DNA of 64,000 nt from the NCBI RefSeq assembly GCF_009727055.1, contig NC_052353.1, positions 47,826,373-47,890,372 on the forward strand, read 5' to 3'. The position numbers and the translations under genes are program-made. Positions 23,130 through 33,714 of the stretch are shown one piece after another. Each line of letters opens with the position of its first letter. Position 1 is the first letter of the stretch. This DNA comes from Benincasa hispida. Taxonomy: Eukaryota; Streptophyta; Magnoliopsida; Cucurbitales; Cucurbitaceae. Under the pieces are notes generated by a model that saw only the letters and a list, made by a program, of their open reading frames with translations, searched no databases and was not told where the DNA came from.

Positions 23130-24404
23130 CGTTATCAACAAGAGTCTCTACCATTTGGGAGATTATGTTGAGATTAGAGTTGATTTATTGGAATACCAAA
23201 AACAATAAAGGCCCTACATATTATTGAGGTATTTAAAACTAAAGTTCAAAAAATGTGAGTACTCTATTTAAACCATATATGTGATTTATGTGTTTGTGAA
23301 TTGATTATTAAGATATATTTTATATTAGATTTTACATTTAATTAGATAAAAATGTAAACTTGATATAAGTATTATATGAGCAATGAAATTAAAATCCTTC
23401 AACATGAGTCCAACTTGTGTCTTAAACTACTTGTGAGTTTTTCGGCTTTATTTTCACTTTGAGATTATAATTAATCTTTGATTGCTTATGCAATTTAGTG
23501 ACGAAATTAAAGAAGATGTGATTTTGTGGGTAAGAGATTTAAACAAAATTTGTGAGTTATTGTGCAAACCTCTCTCTAGTCTCTATCACATGCACATAAT
23601 GTATTCCGAGGTACATTGAGTTCTATCCTCAATTCAATTTGTTACTTTGACAACTGTTTATATACATATAGTTGTAGATGTTTCATCGTATCCTCAATCT
23701 CCGTCTTTTCAAATTCAATTTGATTTTTAATAAATACTTCAAGAGATATTTGTAGGGCTTTTGTTAGACATTTGATGTCATAGTTTTGTCGATGAACTGC
23801 ATTTCATATTTTATCAATGCTTTTGTCAGGGTAACATTCAATGTGTGTAATTTTTTATACTTTATTCCTTTGCTAGAAGGTAGATTTTTTATTTTTCTTC
23901 TTATCCTATTTATGATATCATAGATACCGCAACCGAGGTTATGAATCATGAATGTATCAATTTTTTTTTTTAATTTTTATAATGTATGTAAAATTTATCA
24001 TAGATTGCAAATCATGCATCTTAATTTTCTTATATTTGAAAGATTTATTTGAGATATTTTTCTAATTAGCTTATCTTTCTATACCTTGGAATATAATTGT
24101 TATTTATGAAAAATTAAGTTAGGATACTTGTTTCCTTAGTTGGATTGCATATTTCTTAATAAGATTGAGTTTCTTTTAAATAAAGATAAGATTCTCCCAT
24201 ATTAATATTAACTATTATATGTTAAAATTTCTTAGGATAATTTTGTCTTTTAATTTTCAAATATGAGAATAAATATGCATTATTATCTTTAATTTTAATT
24301 TGAAAGGTTTAAGATTTAAGATATTAAAGATTATTTCTTAAAGTGAATTTGTTTTCATAAGATTAATAATTTACTTAGAAATTTAACTCCTAATTAAGAT
24401 TAAT

Positions 24405-24765
24405 GAATTACAAATAAAAATTGACTAAAAGAATTATGTCTAAGAATTGTTCTAGCTAGGCTGAGGTATTTAAGCTAACCATAAGGGAACACCTCTACCT
24501 GGAAACTGACCTAGGAGTTGAATTAGTCAAACTTTTGTTTGCTATGCTAGAATTAAAATTGATTTGATTGTTGAATATTTAAAAGATTAATGAATTAGAA
24601 ATAAAAATTAAGAGAATTCTGTCTAAGGATTATTCTAGCTAGGTTGAGGTATTTAAGTTAAACTTAATAGAACACCTCTACTTGCGAACTAACATGGGAG
24701 TTGAATTAGTCAAATTTTGTTTGTTATGCTAGAATTGAAATTTATTTGATTGTTGAATATTTAAA
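24405..24765 (+). repeat. tandem duplication, about 180 bp x 2, related to C leader
   Basis: The unit running from ATTAATGAATTA through TTCTAGCTAGG, ACACCTCTAC and GAGTTGAATTAGTCAAA occurs at about 24405-24583 and 24584-24765. A third, more distant relative lies in the leader of element C at about 29020-29165 (TATGTCTAGGCTAGGGTATT, ACACCCCTACTTGGGAA). Confidence 0.85.
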
Positions 24766-25797
24766 TTATTCTTATATGGATTATATTGTGAGCTTTATAT
24801 ATATATATATTTGACTGAATTCTTTTATGGAAAAGTTTGAAAATTATGCATAATAGTTAATTACTTTTCCTAAAGCTAATTTTGATTTAATACACCTGAA
24901 GTTGTTTAAATCAATCAATACTCATTGTTTTTGTCATACACCTGTAGTTGCATATATTTTAAATTAATAAATTCTTATAAACTAATAAGCATATATCAAA
25001 CATGTTATACTTTTATATTAGCAGTTTGAGAAAGAAAGTTTGAAACATGTTTATGAATATTTATCTAATATCTTTTGAGGTTGAATAAAACATACGAGCA
25101 AATGTTTTTATGAAAATTAATGAATTTCGACCAAATAATATAATATTATTCCCTGAAGTGAATGTTCCAATATTTAATCATTGAGGTCAGAATCATATTA
25201 ATAAAGTAAAAAGTAATTATTCAATTAAAACCACACATATATAATGTTTTGAAGGAAACTTTCATTTTCTAAATGTGATGCAAAAGAGATCATAATCTTG
25301 TATCTGTTGTACAATAAGAGTCTCTTTGAAAAATTAAAATCCTTATAAATGAAAAAAAAAAAAAAACGATATATGGAAGCAAACTTTGAGAATTTATTTG
25401 AATCTCCTAAAGAGAATATAACTTATCTTTTTAACCCCTAAATATAATATTATTTGAAAGTTACAAGTTTCTTAGAATCTCCTGAAGAAATGATTATTGT
25501 TTTTGATCCACTTGTATATGAGATATTAGAATTTCTTTTAAATCTCTTGAAGAGAATAAAGATAAATAATATTTATGTTTTGCATATAGTACATCTATGC
25601 ATATTATACTTATGTTTTCCAAAATTCAAATGCTTGAAACAGAAAATCAAATATGATATTAAGTCCTGTAGACTTGATTAAAGATGGGAAAAGAAAATAA
25701 TATTTTGCCAGAGGAACAAAATCGACAATTGATATACTTTATTCTTTTGTAAATCAAAGAGAAGTTTAGTAAAATTGGAAGGTATATATTATAATAG

Positions 25798-25802
25798 ATA
25801 TC
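25798..25802 (+). repeat. TSD ATATC, left copy (element C)
   Basis: Immediately precedes TATTGGGGCTGATGCC and matches 43547-43551. Confidence 0.88.
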
Positions 25803-27756
25803 TATTGGGGCTGATGCCCTAAATCTCGTAGGGTCTTATAGCTTATAATTGTAATGCATGATCATTTTATTTATGTTATAAAATATTTGATATTTTATTT
25901 CAAAATTAGTTGCATTAACCACAAACTAATAAACTAAAATCCAGGATTATCTTGTAGATTAAACATGTATGTATATGGATGGATTATGTTTAAGTGATAA
26001 TCTAAATGATCTGTAGTAGATGCATAAGGCTGGCTGGATACCTTATCCTGGTGATACTACGAGTATGGCTCGCTTTGTAGGTGTTACTATTGTTGTAAAG
26101 TGCTACAAATGATCTGATCTTAGTCAATCACGTGGAGACATATGAGCGGGGTCTTTTATACAAAGGAGTTTATATAAGATCGGACCACGAAATATTTAGT
26201 CTCATTATTTAACGTCATTCATAATAGAGATTTACATTTCACCAGGATGACCATAGGTAACATAACCTAAATCCTGAGTGAGTTGTGAACTCTTTCTTAT
26301 GAGGGCGGTCTTTTGATTGTATGGTGAGAGTGGCTAGATCGCCGACTCAATAAGTCTACTATTTGGGGATTCGTTTGATTGGGGAGCTGAGAACACATCT
26401 ACACAAGAAGGAATTCACTCCTTCCCCAATGTCGGGGCAAGTAGATAAATTGTTCCCTTAAGGGTTGATTCCAAGGCTTCATCAATGTGGCACCACAATC
26501 TCTCTTGGCCCGAGAGGGGTTTGATCATAGTTGGACTATGATTTATTGTTCATTAGAGAGATCAGTGGTACTTAAGGAGTTAAATGTAACTACAGAGGCA
26601 AAACGATAATTTTGGCTCAACTATACTTACGAGCAATTTGTGAAGGGTCATCGTATCATTGATTGTATATATCCAATAGACATAGAAATATATATGTAGT
26701 GCAAAGAATGCAATTGTCGGTTTTTAGTTGAGTGTCTGATAGTTAATGGATGGTAAATAATTTAATTAAAGAGTTTAATTAATTATTCACATACAATTGG
26801 AGCTTCAAGCTACAGGTCCATGAGGTCAGTTGGTAGCTCAACAAGATTAAATGAGAATCAATTTTTGGATTAATTTGAATTGTTCAAATTATTTGAGGGA
26901 ATTGATTATATATGATATAATTAAGTTAAATTAATTAATATGATATAATTGTTATAATGTATATGAAACATTATAATATAAAGTTTTTTAGAGGAAATAA
27001 ATATTTAAATATGATTCAAATATCAATTATATGAATTGAATTCATATTATTAAATTTAATATAAAAGTGATTCATATTAAATGTCATTAGTGTGAGAAAG
27101 GAAACTATAGGTTATATAGTATATGATACAAAATTAAGACTATAGGTTTTATGTTATATTTAATATAACATATAGTTTAATATATATTATATGATAAGGT
27201 AGTTATCATATTAATATATATTAAATTATTTTATTTAATTAAAATATATTAATTAATATTTAATTATTTTAAATTAATTAAAGGAGGAAGCTGTAACACC
27301 CACCCATTTTATCTCTCTTAATCGTGGAAGTGGGAACTGAATGGGTCAGTTCTTCTTCTTCCTGCAAGAATACACAGAGAAAAAGTGCTCTTTGTGGAAT
27401 TGCCCTGAGTTCTCTTTTCCTCTCTCAATCTCTTTCTCTCCCTAAAATATCCAAAATAGCCAGAGCCTACTTCTCCTTGGTTCTCATCCCAGAGAATACT
27501 AAGGTCTCCTTATGGTGGTGTCTAATTGGCCATTTTATTCAAAATTCGTAATTGTTCGTGAGAAAGGATACGTGAAGACTTGAGTTCTTCAAAGGTAAGG
27601 GTTTCAGAAACCCATTTATTTTTGTGTTTAGCATGTTGTATGTTTTAAAATTAAATGCATATTTTTTCCTTCTTCTCTGTAAAAATTTTCAATTATGAAA
27701 ATTGGGATTTGGGAGATCCGCTTCTGCTCAAGGGTCCCTTCACTGTGGATCCTTCA
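25803..27756 (+). mobile_element. 5' LTR of copia element C
   Basis: Begins TATTGGGGCTGATGCC (TG decayed to TA) and ends GTGGATCCTTCA. Length is 1,954 bp against 1,635 bp for the 3' LTR, which has lost about 300 bp corresponding to 26950-27290 here. The same family supplies the solo LTRs at 9639-11603 and 11844-13963. Confidence 0.9.
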
Positions 27757-27757
27757 A

Positions 27758-27771
27758 TTGGTATTCGAGCC
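27758..27771 (+). promoter_or_regulatory. primer-binding site of element C
   Basis: TTGGTATTCGAGCC follows the LTR end. It resembles the plant initiator-Met-tRNA primer site (TGGTATCAGAGC) with substitutions. It would prime minus-strand DNA synthesis. Confidence 0.7.
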
Positions 27772-30004
27772 TTTAGGATTTGATCCCAGATTCTCAATTT
27801 TTTTGGAATTATTTTTACAGTCATGGTGGGATTTTTTTTTTCGACATTCTGTAATGGATTCATGTGATGAATGATGTTGTGGTGAATGTGGTATTGTTAA
27901 TGGATGTTTCGAGATAGGACACATAGATTTATGACTTTATTCTTTATAAATTTGTTTGTAAGGGCCTATGTTTTGTATTTTCAAGTCCTTGAGTCATTTG
28001 TGGCGTTTCCAATGAGTTTCTGATGAAGAGGGGACCAAATTCGATGAAGAATCCATGGTTTTTGCAATAGTACAATCGAGACTGTACCGCAGCGTTGCAA
28101 CGCTATGATGAAGAACAATGTTATGTTCATTTCGAAGTGTTGCAACACTGGGCACAACGTTGCAATGCTACGATGCGAAAAGAACCAATCGATTCTTGTT
28201 CGGTTCAGTTCGTGGCTCACTTGGTTCGACTCCAGTTTAGTCATTTCGGCTGGTTCGGGTTTGGTTCGATGGCTGGTCGGTCCGGTTCAAGCGGTTCAAG
28301 GCCCGGTTCGCCTAATTTGAATCGGATGACTATTATTTTCGTAATAGTTTGTTTTTTAATTTTCTTTTATGTGTTCTATCCCGGTCCATTAACTGTTATT
28401 TTTAAATATACATGTGATGTATGTTTTTTACTTACATATATGTCATATTGTATGCTATATAGAATTAAATCCTACCATAGGTTATGCATTTATTTTCATG
28501 CGTCATTTTATATTATAAGTATTATAATATATGTATATGCATGATTTAAATTATATAGCATGCTCATGCATCATATACCATAAATGTTATAATATATGCA
28601 TGCATGCATTAATAACATATACATGTATCATTTATATTATAAGAGTTATAATATATAGTATGAATGTATGTTTATAGTATGTTATTAATAATTTCATTAC
28701 CTTAGTGTATATAATTGTTATATATGTTAGTAATGAAATTAAAAATGCATGAAGCATGACACTACTTTAGGTTAATTTATAATTGTTATGATTTACTAAA
28801 GTTTGTCAAAGCATGCAATATATGGTTTTGTTGTAACAAGATGAAATTAGAAATTAAAATCAATAATTAAGAGTAGCATGCAAACCTTAGGTTATAATCA
28901 TCTTTAAAATTGTTTTAAAATATGATTCATATAGACCTAAGATCACGTTTCTAATGAGATTAGAAATCTTAGTTTAATCTTTTAATCGGTTTAATAGGAT
29001 TAAATTTATTCCTAATAAAAGATTAACAATGTAATAAATATATCTATAAGGGACCTTTTGTCTAAGGCGAGTTATGTCTAGGCTAGGGTATTTAAGTTGA
29101 CGGAAACATAACACCCCTACTTGGGAATTTACCTGGAAAGGTGAATTACATAGATTTGTTACATGCACGCAAGTTTGATTAAAATTTATTAAAGAGTTTA
29201 ATAGACCTTAATCAAAATTGTTTAACTATCCAAATACAAATGTTTTTTTTTTTTGGGCAAATTAAACAAATATTTAGATAAAATCAGTAGCTGAGTTTTT
29301 CCTAAGTTAATTAACCCTAGGTAAAATACTCAGTGGGAGGAAAATGGGGTATATGATACTTCATGTTATCCTCTTCACGTTTCTTCTTAAAATTCACACT
29401 GTGAGGTCCATACTCGGCCTCGAGGCACCATGCGTGTCCCCCTATGGGTGACATTTGTATAGATCAATATCAAGATGAATGGAGAGAGTGTTTATAGTAA
29501 GTGAAGCGAGACATGTGGCAACACATCTCTCGGTCTCTCTCATTAGATTGAAGTAAAGTATCATGCATGGTCTCGTGGCACCGTGGGTGCCCCACTAAAA
29601 GGATGAAATTTTTGCATGATGCTTTATTCGATCTCCAAAAATGGACAGGGTTGCTTTAATTTCATGTCCCAATCGATTTTTCCCTATGGTTGGCTCATGG
29701 GGCAAAACTCTAGAACCTAAAATGAGGGGTTAAATTTACAAAAATAGTTAAATAAGTTAACAAATTCTGAACCGACCAATGGTGACTGTTAGTTACAGTG
29801 ACAAGGTATTGTTTCTGTCTAATAGTTGAAAATATCTCATTTTAGTGAAGGAGCACTTGAGCACCCTACGGTGACTTTCATTGCAAATTAGATGTCACTT
29901 AGGGTACACTAGATTTTTTTTGCTAAAACTAATTAGTTGTCTTAATGATTTAATGCAAATAAACTAATTATAAATAATTTGTATGTTTAAGCAATTTTGT
30001 TTCA
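27772..30004 (+). other. long untranslated leader of element C
   Basis: 2.2 kb between PBS and gag. It holds AGCGTTGCAACGCT-like repeats at about 28089-28180, GGTTCG-rich sequence at about 28240-28315, palindromic AT-rich TGCATGCAT/ATAACATAT repeats at about 28540-28700, and the segment shared with O (29020-29165). The 149-residue frame at 28095-28544 has no recognisable domain and is probably chance. Confidence 0.6.
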
Positions 30005-30983
30005 ATGGCCACTGCTACTTTGAATTTTCTCGCCGCTGATAAATTAACCGGTGAAAACTACATAACATGGAAAAACACGATCAACATAATTTTAATAATC
30101 GACGACCTTCGTTTTGTTCTTATGGAGGATTGTCCTCCCATTCCAACTTCTAATGCTGCTCGAAATGTTCGAGAAGCATACGAGCGATGGACACGGAAAA
30201 ATAAAAAGCCCCGATGTACATCTTGGCTAGTCTTTCTGAAGTCTTGGCCAAGAAGCATGAGCCCATGCTCACAGCCCGCGAGATCATGGAGTCCCTGAAG
30301 AGAATATTCAGACAACCGTCCACATAACTTAGGCATGACGCTCTCAAACACATCTTCAATGCTCGAATACAAGAAGGGGCATCTGTTCGAGAACATGTTC
30401 TCAACATGATGGTCCACTTCAACATGACAAAGATGAATGGGTCTGTCATTGATGAAGTCAGCCATGTTATTATTATTTTGGAATCTTTACCTGGAAGTTT
30501 CCTTCATTTTCAGAGCAATGCTATTTTAAACAGGATTGACTACAACCTAACCACCCTCCTCAACGAGCTACAAACCTTCTAGTCCTTAATGACAAACAAG
30601 GGACAGAAGGGTGAAGAAAGTCTTGTTTCATCCCCTAAGAAGTTTCACAGAGGTTTGACCTCTGGGACAAAGTCTATACCTTCTTCCTTCGATAGCAAAA
30701 GGTGGAAGAAGAAGAAAGGTGGAAAGGAAAATCTAAACCACCGTCCGTTGCTCAAAAGAAAGCCAAGGCTGCAAAGGGAATTTGTTTCCATTGCAACCAA
30801 GATGAGCATCGGAAGAGGAACTGCCCCAAATACTTGGTAAAAAAGAAGAAGGCCAATGAAGGTAAATTTGGTTTGCTTGTATTGGAAACATGTTTAGTGG
30901 AGAATAATGATTCGATCTGGATTATAGATTTTTGCGCCACTAACCACATTTGTCCTTCATTTCAGGGAATTAATTCCTAGCAG
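30005..30983 (+). pseudogene. copia gag with zinc knuckle and protease trace (element C)
   Basis: The start ATG at 30005 opens a typical copia gag: a hydrophobic LNFLAADKLTGENYITWK stretch, then RWTRKNKKPR. A frameshift follows near 30205 and stops lie further on (near 30325 and 30580). The RNA-binding zinc knuckle is intact in another frame at 30783-30824 (C-x2-C-x4-H-x4-C). The protease signature expected as D-S-G-A-T-N-H reads D-F-C-A-T-N-H at about 30927, so the catalytic triplet is destroyed. Gag would form the virus-like particle and package RNA. The copia frame fades out at about 31110, shortly before the nested gypsy element. Confidence 0.88.
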
Positions 30984-31184
30984 CAACTAAATGTTGGTGA
31001 GATGACGATGTAGATTGGAACTGGGCACACCTCCTCGACTGTGGAGTGGGAGGTCTCTAATTGACTTTACGGAATAAATTCATTTTACTAAAAAAATGTA
31101 TATGTAGTTTGTTCGTTGCTATCATGATTCGCGCTAGGAATGTATTGTATAAAATGATTTGAAAGAATAAGTTCTAAGTATGAA

Positions 31185-32654
31185 TGATGCATTGATGCTT
31201 TGATGTATTTATGTATTTCTAACGCGTTGATGCGTTATAGATGTGCAACAAAACGCACGACACGCCACTATTGACGTTCAAGTTTTCCTAAATCAGACCC
31301 AAGTATAAATCCAATTTAGGTTCCTGGTAAGTCCAGGGTCGAACTCAGGGATTCAGGTTAAGTTAACGCGGACCTTGCATTGTAGCTGTTGTAGGGATTT
31401 CCTAATGTATGAAGAAATGTGTTATTTACACTAAGGTGTTGTGCTTATGCAAGAAGATACAAAAGAGTTGAGTAGAGAATGATGGGTCGTGTGGAAATGG
31501 ATTTTAGTGCAAGTGGTATGCGTCGATCTAAGATGAATGTACACGAACTAGAATGTGATGAATGAGATGATTTGTTTATCTTTGTTTATGCATTAGACTT
31601 TATTCAACACTTCTCAATGCGAATAACATACAAAACCTATCTCTAGGATGCATGCGTCAAACACAGGATGCAATAAACACTAGTAAGTCTATATTTAGAT
31701 GTACTAGACGTTCTACTTGATGTGGTCTTATTTATTCTCTCGAATAGTCTAAGCTAAAGATGCTTTTACCAATTGATCAAGTTGGCTATGCGTTCGAAAT
31801 GAAATTTTACATGAAATATAGATGCATCGAACATAAACAAGAAATAAACAATGGCAAAGCATGATGGATCAAATATATGAATTTATAAAGAAGTATATTG
31901 TCTTTACAAAAGCAATATTTAATCAGATGAAATGAGGAAAGCAATAAATGAGATGAAAAGAACTGAGTCAAGCCACAGAGTACAATCTCTTGTATCTCTT
32001 TGGCTCAATTCTAGTTGTGTACAATCACTTGTATAAGAGTTGGACGAAGTGTCTCTCTCAAGCTCGGCTTCCTCCGCTCCTTGATCGGTGGTGATGGCGG
32101 TTCTCTTCCGTTCTACTCTTCTTGGCACCACAGCACAACTCTAGAGATCTAACACTACGACTAAGCTAATACTGAGAGTGAGAACTTGAAATTTCTCTTA
32201 ACTTCGAACTATGGAGGGATTTCATCTATTTATAGGCGTTGATCATCTCCAGCTTGGTGATGAGCAGCATTAAAGTCCATGCCCTACTCAACCGCCTGAC
32301 ACTCGGAAGCTTTTTAGACACTGCTTGCTGTAGGTGCCCATGCTTGCAAGTGTTGATTTGACACAAATAGCTTGAATCGATGAATCTTTTTTGCGTTGAA
32401 TCCCTCCGACGCATGGCTCATGCGTTAGAACTTTGCCTGCGACACTTCTTAATCATGCGTTAGCCTCTTGTTGAAATCCTGCAATTTAATGCGTTAGTGT
32501 CGTAGTATTTTAGTAATAAACATTCTTTTGCATGATTTTGCTAATGTTAAAGTAATTCCATGCGTTTCTTCTAAAAACGAGGAGAATTTATCATTAAAAA
32601 CCTTAGTTGTTCCAACTTAAGAGCCAAAATAACTTGTATTTCTACAAGTTATCA
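31185..32654 (-). mobile_element. 3' LTR of gypsy element M
   Basis: On the minus strand it starts TGATAACTTGTAGAAATAC at 32654 after the polypurine tract and ends near AATGCATCA at about 31185. Phrases TTCGACCCTGGACTTACCAGG and ATTTATACTTGGGTCTG near its end match the end of element P's 5' LTR (53085-53135). A TATA box (TATAAATA, minus) lies at 32227-32234. Start sequence and hairpin are shared with Q at 62202. Confidence 0.8.
32629..32652 (-). promoter_or_regulatory. LTR-terminal hairpin, 10-bp stem, GAAA loop (M)
   Basis: Minus-strand ATAACTTGTA-GAAA-TACAAGTTAT, a perfect 10-bp inverted repeat starting two bases inside the LTR. The same structure occurs at 62204-62227 (Q) and, with a different stem, at 59982-60005 and 51515-51538 (P). 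Confidence 0.9.
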
Positions 32655-32691
32655 CCACCCCAAATTTGAACAATGCTTGTCCTCAAGCATT
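32655..32691 (-). promoter_or_regulatory. pre-PPT hairpin (AGGA loop) and polypurine tract of M
   Basis: On the minus strand AATGCTTG-AGGA-CAAGCATT (32672-32691) forms an 8-bp stem. It is followed by CAAATTTGGGGTGG, the plus-strand primer tract, ending at the LTR. Element P has the same arrangement at 59944-59979. Confidence 0.85.
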
Positions 32692-32993
32692 CCATAAATA
32701 ATTCTTTGTTATCTCCCTTGTATTTTTTGTGCAGAGTTCGCCTCTCATTATATTCAATTATAAGCTTAGATAAGAGTTTGGAAAATGTAACGCATATTGA
32801 CTCTTTTCTAAAAGGAATAATGTTTAGTTTCAGGTGCAGCAAGCCTTTTATCAACAACTTCTTTCGTTTTTCAAAACATTCCTATTTTTTCTAAACCAGC
32901 AATGCGTTAGATGCTTTTTAAAATAGATGCCAGATAAAAAGAAAAAAAAATATGAATTTTCAATTACCCATGCGTTGTTCCAGGTATCCCACT

Positions 32994-33036
32994 TTCATTT
33001 TGGCTTGCCCCCACGGGTGTCATGCGAGCATCCAAC
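32994..33036 (-). repeat. 43-nt 3'-region motif, M copy 1
   Basis: Minus-strand sequence starting GTTGGATGCTCGCATGACAC and ending GGGGGCAAGCCAAAATGAA. It is identical to 33154-33196 and nearly identical to 59449-59491 and 59587-59629 in element P. Confidence 0.92.
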
Positions 33037-33153
33037 ACCGGGTGAGAACCCTTCACAACTAAACTCATATCTAATATTCATGCGTTTCAAGACACAACTT
33101 CTTTAGACTAGATAGAGGTGTTTTATGGGATGCATTGGTCTAGGAGACTTAAC

Positions 33154-33196
33154 TTCATTTTGGCTTGCCCCCACGGGTGTCATGCGAGCATCCAAC
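33154..33196 (-). repeat. 43-nt 3'-region motif, M copy 2
   Basis: Second identical copy, 160 bp from the first. Unlike the sequence between the copies, the motif itself has no differences. Confidence 0.92.
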
Positions 33197-33714
33197 TATG
33201 GCTAAGTGCCTGTTCCAACTTTTTAACTCATGCCACTTTGAGGTTTTTCTTTTAGGGAATGACAAACGGAGTTGCGTTTTTTAACATTTTTTCTATTTTT
33301 GTTCCCTTTCTTTTTATTACTCAATACAGCGTCTTAACTCGGATTTCCCCTCATCCCTAAATTGAAGATGAGCTAATCTTCATTACCTAAAAGAGAAACA
33401 AAATTTCGAAAATACTTTTGCAGGATCCAAAAGGATTTTTTACTTAGGAGCTTGCCATGACATTAGAAAGGAAAACATGTAGTTCTTTTTATGAGAATTC
33501 AGGCTTTGTTGATTTTCCTTAATGGCCTACTCATACTTATAGATTTCATATTTTTTATATCATTAGTAAGGCAAAGCACCAAGACCTAGAAAATAGCTAA
33601 AAGAACAAAAAAAGTATGAAATAAACAAAACAAGGCAAACCAAATACAAAAGATCTTTCCAAATAAAATCCAAAAACCAAAATAACCAACACCCAAAAAC
33701 TTTATTATGTTGCA

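Larger units (their letters stand above)
23130..25802 (+). pseudogene. outer copia element O: leader and decayed gag region
   Basis: This lies between the O LTR and the insertion point of element C. Nothing is open for any length. A weak gag-like C-terminal trace (a PEVNVPIFN-like phrase, then residues like a decayed zinc knuckle) can be read at about 25150-25300, but it has lost its cysteines. Two tandem copies of a roughly 180-bp leader segment are at 24405-24765. Assignment to O rests on position: copia integrase and RT of another copia lineage resume right after C, at 43547. Confidence 0.45.

Noticed and set aside
28095..28544. 149-residue open frame in the leader of element C
   Set aside because: No domain, starts in a repeat (AGCGTTGCAACGCT) and ends in an AT-rich hydrophobic run; overlapping frames exist on both strands.
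33563..33700. Very hydrophobic tail in frame with part of the envelope-like ORF, tempting as a membrane anchor
   Set aside because: The frame that continues the protein sense upstream (33965-33717) ends before it. The hydrophobic residues come from T- and A-rich sequence after that stop.
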